Source: Bradyrhizobium sp.
GTDB lineage: Bacteria; Pseudomonadota; Alphaproteobacteria; Rhizobiales; Xanthobacteraceae
Assembly: GCF_016219575.1 (NCBI RefSeq)
Contig: NZ_JACRMG010000027.1
Location: forward strand, 124,001 to 188,000
Length of the DNA stretch: 64,000 nucleotides
Reading direction: 5' to 3'
The notes beneath the pieces were generated by a model. That model had not been told where the DNA came from. It made no database searches and worked only from the letters and a program-made list of their open reading frames with translations. This document shows, piece by piece, positions 20,624-28,331 of the stretch (its first letter is position 1; each line of letters opens with the position of its first letter). The translations under genes were made by a program, and so were the position numbers.

Positions 20624-21428
20624 ACGCCTTGCCCGTTGGCGCGTGCCCTGCTCGCAGCCATTCCCGCAGCAGCAGCCCGCCCATCACCAGCAGCGAGATC
20701 GCCGCCAGCACGCTGCCGAACACCAGCCCGTAATCGATGCGGTAGCGCCCTGCGCCCGGATCGTAGGCCGTGCAGATGAACTTGATGCGGTTGACGATGC
20801 CCGTGAACGTGAAGGACGTGCTGGTGCCGTAGACCACGTCCTTCATCGGCTCCATGAACATGCGCAGCGGAAACGCCTCGCCATAGACGTGACGATAGAC
20901 CTTGCCGTCGCGGTCGAGGATCGTGGTCTGGGTGGGATGATCGAATCCGCCGCCGACCGCGCGATAGCTGAAGCCGAGATCGTCCAGCAGCGCGGCGATG
21001 GTGGCGGCGTCGCCGCTGGCGACCCGCCAGTTCGGCAGCGTGATGCCCTGCTGCGATGCGAATTGCGCCATCCGCGGCACGGTGTCGTTGCGGGCATCGA
21101 AGCCGACCGTGAGCACGGCAAAGCGATCGAGCCCGAACATCCGGCCGGCCTCCGTCACCGCATCGATGGTGCGCTGGGTGGTCGGCGGACAGACCGAGCT
21201 ACAGGATGAATAGACGAGGCTGATGACCAGCGGCTTGCCGCGGTAGTCCGTCAGCCGGAACGGCGTGCCGTGGCTGTCGGTCAGCGCGTGGCTGCCGACC
21301 GTGCGGCCCAGCGCCTGCGTCGATTTTGCGATCGCAGCGGCCGGATCGAGCGCCGGCGCAGCCGCCGCGGGCATGGCGAGAAGGCCGGCCAGCGCGGATG
21401 CCGCACATGCCGCGCGAAGGCATTTCAT
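20622..21428 (-). CDS. SCO1/SenC-family copper chaperone, membrane anchored
   Basis: 268 aa: signal peptide, thioredoxin-like SCO domain with the copper-binding SSCSSVCPPT (Cys76, Cys80) and His164 in FDHPTQT, then a C-terminal membrane helix (about residues 230-255) that most SCO proteins lack. SCO proteins load copper into the CuA site of subunit II. The start ATG 21428 overlaps the ctaB stop as ATGA; the 521-aa track ORF is extended out of frame. A SenC gene next to a CuA subunit is the arrangement described for norSY-senC clusters. Confidence 0.9.
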   Translation of the reverse strand: MKCLRAACAASALAGLLAMPAAAAPALDPAAAIAKSTQALGRTVGSHALTDSHGTPFRLTDYRGKPLVISLVYSSCSSVCPPTTQRTIDAVTEAGRMFGLDRFAVLTVGFDARNDTVPRMAQFASQQGITLPNWRVASGDAATIAALLDDLGFSYRAVGGGFDHPTQTTILDRDGKVYRHVYGEAFPLRMFMEPMKDVVYGTSTSFTFTGIVNRIKFICTAYDPGAGRYRIDYGLVFGSVLAAISLLVMGGLLLREWLRAGHAPTGKA

Positions 21429-22297
21429 GACAGAAGTCCGGCGGCGCTCGAGAGCAGCGCACCCGCGACCAGCAAGGCAAGCTGCAGCAGCGAGGCGAAG
21501 AAATTCCCCATCGCATTCTTTTTCGAGGGATCGCGATGGAGCACGATGCTCTTCCAGACGAACCATCCGCCGCCGATCGCCGCGCAGATTCCGTAGAGCA
21601 TCCCTGCCCCGAACCAGACCGGGACAAGCGAGATTGCGGCCAGCGCCACCGCATGGAAGAGCACGGCCAGAGTCCAGGCGTAGGCCGGCACCACCACCGG
21701 CAGCATGGGGATGTTCGCCCGCGCATAGTCGTCGCCCTTGGCGGCGGCGAGGCTCCAGAAATGCGGCGGGGTCCACAGGAACAGCACGACCGCCAGCACC
21801 GTCGGAATGACTTGCGGCGAGGGATCGACCGCGGCGGCGCCCGCCATGACGGCAAAACTGCCGGCGAGCCCGCCGACCACGATATTCCATGTGCTGCGGC
21901 GCTTCAGCCAGACGGTGTAGACGATGCCGTAGGTGAAGGCGCCGAGAAACACATAGCCCGCTGCGGCATGGCCTGCCGTCAGTACCGCCAGCGCCAGCGA
22001 GGCCACCAGCAGCGCCAGAAAGGCGGCGAGCCACCACGGGCTCGCCTTGAGCGCCCCGCTCGCAAACGGGCGGGTGCAGGTCCGCCGCATCAGCTTGTCG
22101 AGGTCGCGTTCGTAGTAGTGATTGAAGGCACCGGCCGCGCCCGAAGCACCGAGCACGGCCAGCGTCAGGCCGGCGATCTGCCACCATGCCAGATGCGGGC
22201 CGCTTGTCGCCGCCACACCGGCCAGCGCGCTGGCCGCAATCGCGACGCCGATCCTGAGCTTCAGGAGCGATATCGTCATCGAGGCTACAGCGCGCAT
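21425..22297 (-). CDS. ctaB: Protoheme IX farnesyltransferase (CtaB)
   Basis: 290-aa UbiA-superfamily prenyltransferase with about nine membrane helices. It has the first Asp-rich motif in NHYYERDLDKLMRRT and the second-loop signature AAAKGDDYARANIPMLP. It converts heme b to heme o. Its presence in the operon suggests the heme-copper enzyme uses a heme o/a type active-site heme, or that the operon is a full self-contained biogenesis set. It starts at 22297 after AAGGAGAGAACC and sits 37 bp beyond subunit I. Confidence 0.93.
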   Translation of the reverse strand: MRAVASMTISLLKLRIGVAIAASALAGVAATSGPHLAWWQIAGLTLAVLGASGAAGAFNHYYERDLDKLMRRTCTRPFASGALKASPWWLAAFLALLVASLALAVLTAGHAAAGYVFLGAFTYGIVYTVWLKRRSTWNIVVGGLAGSFAVMAGAAAVDPSPQVIPTVLAVVLFLWTPPHFWSLAAAKGDDYARANIPMLPVVVPAYAWTLAVLFHAVALAAISLVPVWFGAGMLYGICAAIGGGWFVWKSIVLHRDPSKKNAMGNFFASLLQLALLVAGALLSSAAGLLS

Positions 22298-22334
22298 GGT
22301 TCTCTCCTTCTTCTTCTTCTGGAACTACGGTCGA

Positions 22335-24056
22335 TCAACGGAACAGCCAGAGTTCCGACAGATATTTCCAGTTGATGAAGTAGTAGAGGACGAAGCAGAC
22401 GAAGAAGATGGTCACGAGGATGATCGTGCCAGGCAGCTTCGGCGCCTTCTCGCTTCCGTAGTGCGAGGCGACGGCGCCGCCGCCCGAGAACAGCGGGAAG
22501 GTCAGCTTGTGGCCGCTCGTGATCTTCTTGCCGAAGAACGCGGTGGCAACGACGACCAGCACGAAGATGATGCCGCCGATGGCCGCGATGATGGCGAAGA
22601 TGCCGTTCAGCCCCATCATCAGGAACGCGCCGGCCGAGTGGGCAAAGCCGATGCTGGCGTCACTGAAGGTCATGTCCCAGTGCCGCCGCGCCACGCCGAG
22701 CGTGCCCGCACCCATCATGAACAGCGAGATGCCGGCCGCCCCGATCCCGAACAGGTAGGGCTGGATCTTGGCAAGCTTCGGCCAGACGATCTCGCGCTGG
22801 AAGATCAGGGGCAGCACGATATAGGTCGCGCCCATGAAGGCCAGCGTCGTTCCGGCGACCACGGTGCCGTGGAAGTGACCGGGGACGTAGATGGTGTTGT
22901 GCATGAGCACGTTGAGCTGCTCGGTGCCGAGCACCACGCCGGAAATGCCGCCGATGAAGCCGAAGAAGACGAGCGACAGGAACATGCCGGAAAAGGCCGG
23001 ATTTCCCCACGGCGCCTTGCGCAGCCACTCGAACATGCCGCGGTCGAAGCCGTTGCGCCGCTGCGCCGCCTCGATCGCGCCGGGCACGGTGAGGCCGTGC
23101 ACCATCGAGCCCATCACCGCCAGGTACATCATGTAGCTGGTATTGACGATCTTCCAGCTCGCATCCATGCCGGGTTCGGCGAGCAGATGGTGTGCGGACG
23201 CCAGCTGCAGGAACAGGATGTACATGAAGAAGGCGGTGCGACTGACCTTCTCGCTCAGCGGCTTGGCGCCGACGAGAAGCGCTGCAGTCAGGTACCAGAG
23301 CGAGACGTGCGCCGAGACGTTGATCTGCTGCGAGGAATGCCCCATCGCCCACCAGACCACCTTGTACATCAGGGGATCGATGTCGGAGATCAGGCCGAGC
23401 GACCACAGCCAGGTCGGGATCAGGATGATCGCGCCGGAGGCGATGGTGAAGACGGCGATGATGGCGGCGGTGAGCGCGCCGAAGGTCACCAGCGGAATCG
23501 AGCCTTCATAGGTGCCCTCTTCCTTGGCGATCACCAGTGTCGCGAAGAACAGCCCGCAGCCGATCAATGCGCCGACCGCGAACAGGATGATGCCGAGATA
23601 GAAATGCGGCTTGGCCATCATCGGCGGATAGGAGGTGAACATCACGCTCGAATCGCCCTGCAGCACCGCCACGTTGGTGGCGAGCGCGCCGACGATCATC
23701 AATATGAAGCCGAGCCAGCCGAGTTTCGGCGCCGCCAGCCGCGAATTGAGCAGGACGGCGGAGGCGAAATAGAGAATGGCCATCTCGAAGAAGATGATCC
23801 AGAACAAGAGCACGTTGGCGCCGTGTCCGGTCAGGATCAGGTAGAACCAGTCGGCCGGAAGCAGATGCACTGCCGGCCACCTCGTGAGCGCCACCAGCAG
23901 GCCCATCAGGCCGCCGATCGCCAGAAACACCACGGCCGCCACCGCATTCGCGATGATCAGCCTCTGGGCGGCCACGTCGACCTTGAGCCCGGTGTACTGG
24001 CAGGTGCGGAATTCGGCCTTGGCGGGAACGGCGCCGATTACGGTTTCTGCGGTCAT
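22335..24056 (-). CDS. Heme-copper oxidase superfamily subunit I, candidate NO reductase
   Basis: 573 aa with about 13-14 membrane helices. All six metal-ligand histidines are visible: His78 (TGHG), His240 (WWAMGH), His289/His290 (ASAHH), and His394/His396 (PGHFH). The position four after His240, where oxidases of the HPEVY type have the cross-linked tyrosine, is Gln244 (GHSSQQINV). Lack of this tyrosine, a CuA subunit, SenC and a denitrification setting fit the sNOR-type NO reductases (norSY-senC). No norCB is in the window. An oxygen reductase with an unusual active site is the alternative. Confidence 0.85.
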   Translation of the reverse strand: MTAETVIGAVPAKAEFRTCQYTGLKVDVAAQRLIIANAVAAVVFLAIGGLMGLLVALTRWPAVHLLPADWFYLILTGHGANVLLFWIIFFEMAILYFASAVLLNSRLAAPKLGWLGFILMIVGALATNVAVLQGDSSVMFTSYPPMMAKPHFYLGIILFAVGALIGCGLFFATLVIAKEEGTYEGSIPLVTFGALTAAIIAVFTIASGAIILIPTWLWSLGLISDIDPLMYKVVWWAMGHSSQQINVSAHVSLWYLTAALLVGAKPLSEKVSRTAFFMYILFLQLASAHHLLAEPGMDASWKIVNTSYMMYLAVMGSMVHGLTVPGAIEAAQRRNGFDRGMFEWLRKAPWGNPAFSGMFLSLVFFGFIGGISGVVLGTEQLNVLMHNTIYVPGHFHGTVVAGTTLAFMGATYIVLPLIFQREIVWPKLAKIQPYLFGIGAAGISLFMMGAGTLGVARRHWDMTFSDASIGFAHSAGAFLMMGLNGIFAIIAAIGGIIFVLVVVATAFFGKKITSGHKLTFPLFSGGGAVASHYGSEKAPKLPGTIILVTIFFVCFVLYYFINWKYLSELWLFR

Positions 24057-24058
24057 GC

Positions 24059-24634
24059 TTATCTCCCATCCGCCAGGCGTTGTTCCGCCTCTGCCTTCTT
24101 GGGTTCGGTCACGTAGATCTTGCCGGTCATGGTGTGGTGGCCGATGCCGCAGAACTCGTTGCAGACGATGCCGAACTCACCGCTCTGCGTCGGGGTCAGC
24201 GAGATCACGTGCTCGTATCCCGGGTGAACCTGGATATTGATGTTGGTGGGCTGCAGCGAGAAGCCGTGCTGCCAGTCGATCGAGGACAGATGGATGCGAT
24301 AGCTCTGCCCCTTCTCCAGCTCGAGGATCGGCCACCACTGCCAGAGACGGCCGAGAATGTAGACGTCGCTGCCCGGCTTCGGCTTGGCGACGGGAATGCC
24401 CGCCTCCTCGCGCACCTTGTTCTTCTTGGCGAAGTCGTCGACCTTGGCCTCGTAGGCGGAAGGCGCGATGCGGTAGGCTTCCTTGCTGAGGTTCTGCTGT
24501 CCGATGAAATGCCAGGCGATCATGAACACGAACATGAACAGCCCCCACAGGAAGGCGATCACGATCCAGACCAGCTCGACCCGTTCGATAGGCTCGTTCC
24601 ACCAGATGCGTCTTTCGGGCGGTGTGACAGCCAT
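24059..24634 (-). CDS. CuA-containing subunit II of the heme-copper enzyme
   Basis: 191 aa with a single N-terminal membrane helix (about residues 20-44) and a periplasmic cupredoxin domain. The CuA ligands are complete: His123 (WQHGF), Cys158, Glu160, Cys162 (CNEFC), His166 and Met169. It accepts electrons from cytochrome c and passes them to subunit I. An insertion of about 40 residues after the helix (FAKKNKVREEAGIPVAKP) is unusual for short subunits II. The stop is two bases before the subunit I start, so they are translationally coupled. Confidence 0.92.
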   Translation of the reverse strand: MAVTPPERRIWWNEPIERVELVWIVIAFLWGLFMFVFMIAWHFIGQQNLSKEAYRIAPSAYEAKVDDFAKKNKVREEAGIPVAKPKPGSDVYILGRLWQWWPILELEKGQSYRIHLSSIDWQHGFSLQPTNINIQVHPGYEHVISLTPTQSGEFGIVCNEFCGIGHHTMTGKIYVTEPKKAEAEQRLADGR

Positions 24635-24683
24635 TTCGATTCCCCTTCTAAAGAATTGCGTTATGGATTGCGTGAGGCGATTC

Positions 24684-24845
24684 TCATTTCGCCAGCGGGA
24701 CCGAGGCGACTTCCATCACGCCCCAGATCAGATAGAGGACGGTGGGCAAGGTCACGCCGAGGAACAGCAGCAGGAACGGGCTATCGAGAATCTGCTGCAT
24801 TACGGGCACGCGCTCCAGCGGCGCTTTCTGTTCGGTGGACGACAT
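24684..24845 (-). CDS. Small single-helix membrane protein, first gene of the heme-copper operon
   Basis: 53 aa starting at MSSTEQKAPLERVPV, with GGGAGATCGCCG before the ATG at 24845; the track start at 24902 is too far upstream. One hydrophobic helix (residues about 22-44, FLLLFLGVTLPTVLYLIWGV) follows a short charged cytoplasmic end. Small one-helix subunits accompany many heme-copper enzymes, and an additional short ORF is part of described norSY-senC-orf1 clusters. No catalytic role can be read from the sequence. Confidence 0.75.
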   Translation of the reverse strand: MSSTEQKAPLERVPVMQQILDSPFLLLFLGVTLPTVLYLIWGVMEVASVPLAK

Positions 24846-24903
24846 CGGCGATCTCCCGGCTTTGAAAACCTCTCGCAAATCTATCCGGCGCCCAATCGGC
24901 ATC

Positions 24904-24917
24904 CTTGACCGCGGTTA
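24904..24917. promoter_or_regulatory. Palindromic box upstream of heme-copper operon
   Basis: TTGACCGCGGTTAA, a near-perfect palindrome identical in 13 of 14 positions to the nirS box. Its centre is 65.5 bp before the leftward ATG at 24845 and 42.5 bp before the rightward ATG at 24953. TAGATT at 24884-24879 (bottom strand) could serve as the -10 for the leftward operon. Confidence 0.55.
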
Positions 24918-24952
24918 AGGAAGCGGCGGCCCGCAACAGAAATAGTTCTGCG

Positions 24953-25402
24953 ATGGAACATGCGATCCCGTTCGACAGCGCCCGGCGCCGCGCGCAATGG
25001 GCATGGCTTGGCCTCGGCATGTTGGCCGCCGTTGCAGCCATCGTGGCGGCGTTGCTCGTCGCGAAGGCGCCGGTGCGGGCCTCCAACCTGCTGCTGATTT
25101 ACGTGGGGGCGGAGGATTGCGCGCCGTGCCGCGCCTGGCAGAGCGGCGACGGCGCCGATTTCCGCAAGTCCGCCGAATTTTCCCGCATCAGCTATCGCGA
25201 GGTGAAATCGCCGCGCCTGCGCGACGTGCTCAGCGACGAACACTGGCCGGAGGATATCCGCGCCTATCGCGGCGGCCTGAAGCGGAGCGATGGCGTTCCG
25301 TTATGGCTGATCGTTTCCGGCAACGATGTCGTGGCGCAGCGCTTCGGCGCGGCCGCCTGGCAAACCGGCGTGCTGCCGGCACTGCGATCGCATCTGCGAT
25401 AG
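24953..25402 (+). CDS. Membrane-anchored thioredoxin-like protein
   Basis: 149 aa. One N-terminal membrane helix (about residues 15-40) is followed by LLLIYVGAEDCAPCRAWQSG, a CxxC motif in thioredoxin-fold context, so the domain is periplasmic. GVPLWLIV fits the cis-proline strand of the fold. It is divergent from the heme-copper operon and shares its palindromic box, suggesting a role in disulfide or metal-site assembly. The ATG at 24953 was chosen because the track TTG lies inside the box. The stop abuts a palindromic repeat. Confidence 0.7.
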   Translation: MEHAIPFDSARRRAQWAWLGLGMLAAVAAIVAALLVAKAPVRASNLLLIYVGAEDCAPCRAWQSGDGADFRKSAEFSRISYREVKSPRLRDVLSDEHWPEDIRAYRGGLKRSDGVPLWLIVSGNDVVAQRFGAAAWQTGVLPALRSHLR

Positions 25403-25403
25403 A

Positions 25404-25449
25404 GCATGATCCGGAAAAGCGTGAAGCGGCTTTCCGAAGCGGATCATGC
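25404..25449. repeat. Rhizobial palindromic repeat (GCATGATCCGGAAAAG type)
   Basis: GCATGATCCG at the left and CGGATCATGC at the right form a perfect 10-bp outer stem with partial pairing inside (GGAAAAGC / GCTTTCC). It lies between two convergent genes, directly after the stop of the thioredoxin-like gene, and may function as a bidirectional terminator. Confidence 0.75.
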
Positions 25450-25480
25450 CCAAGAGACAACCTGACGCGCGATTCGCGCT

Positions 25481-26254
25481 TCAGGCGGGCAAATCCAGCG
25501 TAGCCGCCTGCTTCGGCGCGGTCTTGCCGTTGCAGCCGTTGAAGCCGAAACTGCCGCGGGCCTTGATGCGATCGCTGGCGACGAGATCCTGCAGCGTCGC
25601 TGCATCTTCGACGACGACGTCGGAAGCGCGGACATCGACGCCCATCGTCCTCAGCTTGGCGAACACCCGCGAAAGCGATTCCGGCTTCAGTCCGAGCCGG
25701 CCGGCAATCAGCGACTTGTCGTACGGCAGGGCAATCGTGCAGGGGCCCTTGACGCAGGGTGTCAGCTGAATGAGGAAATCGGCAACCCTCTGCATGCCGC
25801 TCTGCGCCGTGAGCTGCTCGACCCGGCTTATCATCAGATGCAGGTGCTGCGACGTCGAGGCGATCATGGCCAGTGCGACCTCGGGCATCTTGCGGACGCA
25901 ATCGACGATGTGGTCGGCGGGAATCAGCATCACACGGGTGCGCGTCACCGCGCTCGCCATGGCCGGATAGCGACCGGCGGTGAAAGTCACCGCCTCCGCA
26001 AAACTCTGGCCCTTGGCAAAGACATTGAGCACAGCCTCATCGCCGGCCGGCGTGATCCGGTAGAGCTTGATCCAGCCCTCGAGGATGACGAAGAACGAAC
26101 TCGCAGGCTCGCCCTGCCGGAACAACATGCTGTTGGGGCGAAGATTGACGACCCTGGCCTGCGCCAGCAGGACATCGAGCGCCTGCGGCTTCAACCCGGA
26201 GAAGACCGGGACTTGCGCGGCGATAGCCAGATCAGCAGGTGTGGGCGCTGTCAT
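25481..26254 (-). CDS. Crp/Fnr-family transcription regulator, probable NO/denitrification regulator
   Basis: 257 aa. An N-terminal cyclic-nucleotide-binding-like sensor domain (FRQGEPASSFFVILEGWIKL), the dimerisation helix and a C-terminal winged helix with SLIAGRLGLKPESLSRVFAK as recognition region. It lacks the N-terminal cysteine set of Fnr; the DNR/NnrR-type regulators that answer to NO are the closest fit by context. The C-terminus is extended by about 30 residues with FNGCNGKTAPKQ. The start is ATG 26254, with AAGGAACAGGAAC upstream. Probably binds the TTG-N8-CAA-like boxes in this locus. Confidence 0.85.
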   Translation of the reverse strand: MTAPTPADLAIAAQVPVFSGLKPQALDVLLAQARVVNLRPNSMLFRQGEPASSFFVILEGWIKLYRITPAGDEAVLNVFAKGQSFAEAVTFTAGRYPAMASAVTRTRVMLIPADHIVDCVRKMPEVALAMIASTSQHLHLMISRVEQLTAQSGMQRVADFLIQLTPCVKGPCTIALPYDKSLIAGRLGLKPESLSRVFAKLRTMGVDVRASDVVVEDAATLQDLVASDRIKARGSFGFNGCNGKTAPKQAATLDLPA

Positions 26255-26618
26255 GTTCCTGTTCCTTGCAGGTTTCCTCCGGGTCTGCTTTCTCAACGCG
26301 CCAAGGCTCCGCTGTTCCACAGCGGTGCCCTGCTTCCCAATCGGCGAAATTCTCGACACGTATAAGTCCTCAGCCGCGCTTCCCGGAAATGCGCTTGCGC
26401 TGACGGTTGCCGGCTTCATTGGCGGCCTCGTGCGCAGGAATTAAGCACCCATCCGCCGACCGGGACTTTGCGAAAGGTCAAATATTGCCCGATTTCAGAG
26501 CGTGGAATTTTCCGCGCTCCGGCAGGCCAGTACCGGCCGGTCGTTGCCGGCATCCGGCCGATCGGCTAAGTGAGCCCTCCGATGCATCCACGGCGAACGC
26601 CGTAGTGAGTGGTCAACC
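26255..26618. other. Intergenic region upstream of the Crp/Fnr gene
   Basis: 364 bp between divergent genes. One possible Fnr-type box is listed separately. The remaining sequence shows no gene, repeat or RNA structure that I can support. Confidence 0.5.
26468..26481. promoter_or_regulatory. Possible Fnr-family box
   Basis: TTGCGAAAGGTCAA matches TTG-N8-CAA. It lies about 220 bp upstream of the Crp/Fnr start and about 145 bp upstream of the rightward 109-aa gene. A match this short can occur by chance. Confidence 0.35.
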
Positions 26619-26948
26619 ATGGCTGAAGCCGATCTCGACACCGCCATCCGGCAATCCGCAAAAGTGCAGAACAAGAGCCTGATGGCCGCCATCCGCAAGC
26701 GGCGCGACCAGATCATGGCCCGCGCGGCCAAGGCCAAGGACAGGGAATCGCGGGATCGGCTGCGGCAGATGGCCAGGAGCACGATGGAGCTAGGTGCCGT
26801 CGCGGCCAGGCGGCTGCAGAATTCGGCGGAAATCGCCGCGGACGCCTACGCCCGGGCAATCCGGCAGGCCGCCGATGAAGCGGCGAAGGCCGCGGCCAAG
26901 CCCGCGAAGAAGAAGGACGCCGGCAAGCGAGCAGAAAAGAGCAGCTAG
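26619..26948 (+). CDS. Small Ala/Lys/Arg-rich helical protein
   Basis: 109 aa, highly charged and without hydrophobic segments. Residues 1-90 are predicted to be long amphipathic helices (AAIRKRRDQIMARAAKAKDR), followed by an AKPAKKKDAGKRAEKSS tail resembling histone H1-like or DNA-binding tails. The function is unknown; a nucleoid-associated role is only a guess from composition. Confidence 0.6.
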   Translation: MAEADLDTAIRQSAKVQNKSLMAAIRKRRDQIMARAAKAKDRESRDRLRQMARSTMELGAVAARRLQNSAEIAADAYARAIRQAADEAAKAAAKPAKKKDAGKRAEKSS

Positions 26949-26985
26949 TCCATCGCCCTGCGGCGGAATGCCGCTTGCCGCGCGA

Positions 26986-27315
26986 TCATTCCGCGCCGGC
27001 GAGCGGACTCATCATGGCCTCCACGGCCACGATCTTCCGGCTCTCGTCGTAGACGGGACGGACCGAGACCCTCACCTTCACGATCGACCCTGTCTTGTGC
27101 ACCGCCGGCGAAATGGTCACTTCCGGCAAATTGCTGACGCCGGTCTGCACGTAGCGGCCGAAGCCCGCATTGTGCCGACCGCGCAGGTGCGGCGGAATGA
27201 TCAGTTCGATGGAGCGGCCCATCGCCTCCGACTCCGCATAGCCGAGCAAGGCTTCGGCGGCGCGGCTCCAGCCACAGATCCGTCCGGTTCTGTCCACCAC
27301 CAGCGTTGCAGTCAT
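26986..27315 (-). CDS. Single PAS-domain protein
   Basis: 109 aa that consist almost entirely of one PAS domain (VVDRTGRICGWSRAAEALLG at the start, then the GRYVQTG and PVYDESRKIVAVEAM strands). No output domain is attached. The start ATG at 27315 is where PAS homology begins; the 266-aa track ORF extends out of frame over the crotonase gene. It may sense a ligand or act as a partner of another signalling protein. It lies 32 bp downstream of the crotonase stop and could be co-transcribed. Confidence 0.75.
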   Translation of the reverse strand: MTATLVVDRTGRICGWSRAAEALLGYAESEAMGRSIELIIPPHLRGRHNAGFGRYVQTGVSNLPEVTISPAVHKTGSIVKVRVSVRPVYDESRKIVAVEAMMSPLAGAE

Positions 27316-27347
27316 CGGTTCACACTCCGGCCGCGCTGCGCGGCGCG

Positions 27348-28244
27348 CTAGCCGCCCTCGCCGAGCCGTTGAATTTCCGCGCGCGCATCGTCGCCTTCCG
27401 GAATCGGCCGCCCCGAATCGCGCCATTCGATCGCCGCCTTGAAGCCGTGCTTCTGGGCGTAGCGGCGGAACCAGAGTCCTTCGGGATTGTGACGGGTGAT
27501 TCCGTCGAAGATGGTGGCAAGCATCTGGGTCTGCTCCAGTCCCATGTTCAGCATCACCTGGTTGACCACCATCTTGTGCATGGCGAGATGGCTCTTCGGC
27601 ACGCCGGCAATGCGATTGGCGAGCTTCATGGCGGCGGCTTCCAGCTCCGCAACCGGCACCGACTGGTTGGCGAGGCCCCATTCCACCGCGGTGCGGCCGT
27701 CGATCATGTCGCCGGTGAACATCAGCTGCTTGGCGCGCACCGGACCCAGCTTGAACGTCCACATCGCAGGCGTCGGACATCCCCATACCCGCGTCGGCAT
27801 GTAGCCGATGCGCGCATCATCGGCCATGACGATGAGATCGCAGCATAGTGCGATGTCGCTGCCGCCTGCTACCGCGGCACCGTGAATTTTCGCAATCGTC
27901 GGCTTCGAGCAGCGCCACAGGCTCATGAAGTCCTCGGTGTTCCGCTTCATGCCGGCATAATCGACCATGGGATCCCAGGGATGCCCTTCCTGGGTCCATT
28001 TGTTGGTCGAGGCGCCTTCGGCGTAGCGGACGAGATCGTAGCCGCCGCAAAATCCCTTGCCCGCGCCCTCGACGAGGATGACGTGGATATCGTCGTTGCG
28101 CTCGGCCCATTCCACCGCGGCGCGGATTTCACGCGGCGTCTCGTCGTTGATCGCATTGAGGCGCTCCGGCCGGTTCAGCAGCAGCCGCGCCACGCGCGGC
28201 GATGCCGGGTCGGCGGCGATCTTGAGGGTCGAAAAGTCCGGCAT
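27348..28244 (-). CDS. Enoyl-CoA hydratase/isomerase (crotonase) family protein
   Basis: 298 aa with the crotonase fold: [15 protein letters not shown], the first oxyanion-hole element [10 protein letters not shown] and the second [18 protein letters not shown]. It acts on an acyl-CoA ester; hydratase, isomerase or related activities cannot be separated. It is divergent from a TetR regulator with two perfect operators between them, so it is probably the regulated target. Confidence 0.88.
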   Translation of the reverse strand: MPDFSTLKIAADPASPRVARLLLNRPERLNAINDETPREIRAAVEWAERNDDIHVILVEGAGKGFCGGYDLVRYAEGASTNKWTQEGHPWDPMVDYAGMKRNTEDFMSLWRCSKPTIAKIHGAAVAGGSDIALCCDLIVMADDARIGYMPTRVWGCPTPAMWTFKLGPVRAKQLMFTGDMIDGRTAVEWGLANQSVPVAELEAAAMKLANRIAGVPKSHLAMHKMVVNQVMLNMGLEQTQMLATIFDGITRHNPEGLWFRRYAQKHGFKAAIEWRDSGRPIPEGDDARAEIQRLGEGG

Positions 28245-28270
28245 GGCTGGTTCTCCCGTCCGTGTACGCT

Positions 28271-28288
28271 ACAGTCAGCATTGACTGT
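28271..28288. promoter_or_regulatory. Operator 1 of the TetR regulator
   Basis: ACAGTCAGCATTGACTGT is a perfect 7-4-7 inverted repeat, located between the divergent crotonase and tetR genes. It is on the crotonase side, 26 bp from its start. Confidence 0.75.
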
Positions 28289-28303
28289 AGCGCTTCCCCT
28301 GAT

Positions 28304-28321
28304 ACAGTCAATCCTGACTGT
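28304..28321. promoter_or_regulatory. Operator 2 of the TetR regulator
   Basis: ACAGTCAATCCTGACTGT is a second perfect repeat with the same arms. Its centre is 33 bp from operator 1, three helical turns, and it ends 10 bp before the tetR start, consistent with autorepression and control of the crotonase gene. Confidence 0.75.
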
Positions 28322-28331
28322 TGGAGACGAG

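Noticed and set aside
20622-22187. 521-aa ORF joining SCO1 to an upstream extension
   Set aside because: The extension is a wrong-frame reading of ctaB; the SCO1 signal peptide starts at 21428.
22122-24116. 664-aa rightward ORF over the heme-copper subunit I gene
   Set aside because: Asp/His/Gln-rich antisense translation of membrane helices, not a protein.
25481-26254. Calling the Crp/Fnr regulator an oxygen-sensing Fnr or FixK
   Set aside because: The N-terminal cysteine set for the Fnr [4Fe-4S] cluster is absent and the genomic context is denitrification, so only a general Crp/Fnr assignment is justified.
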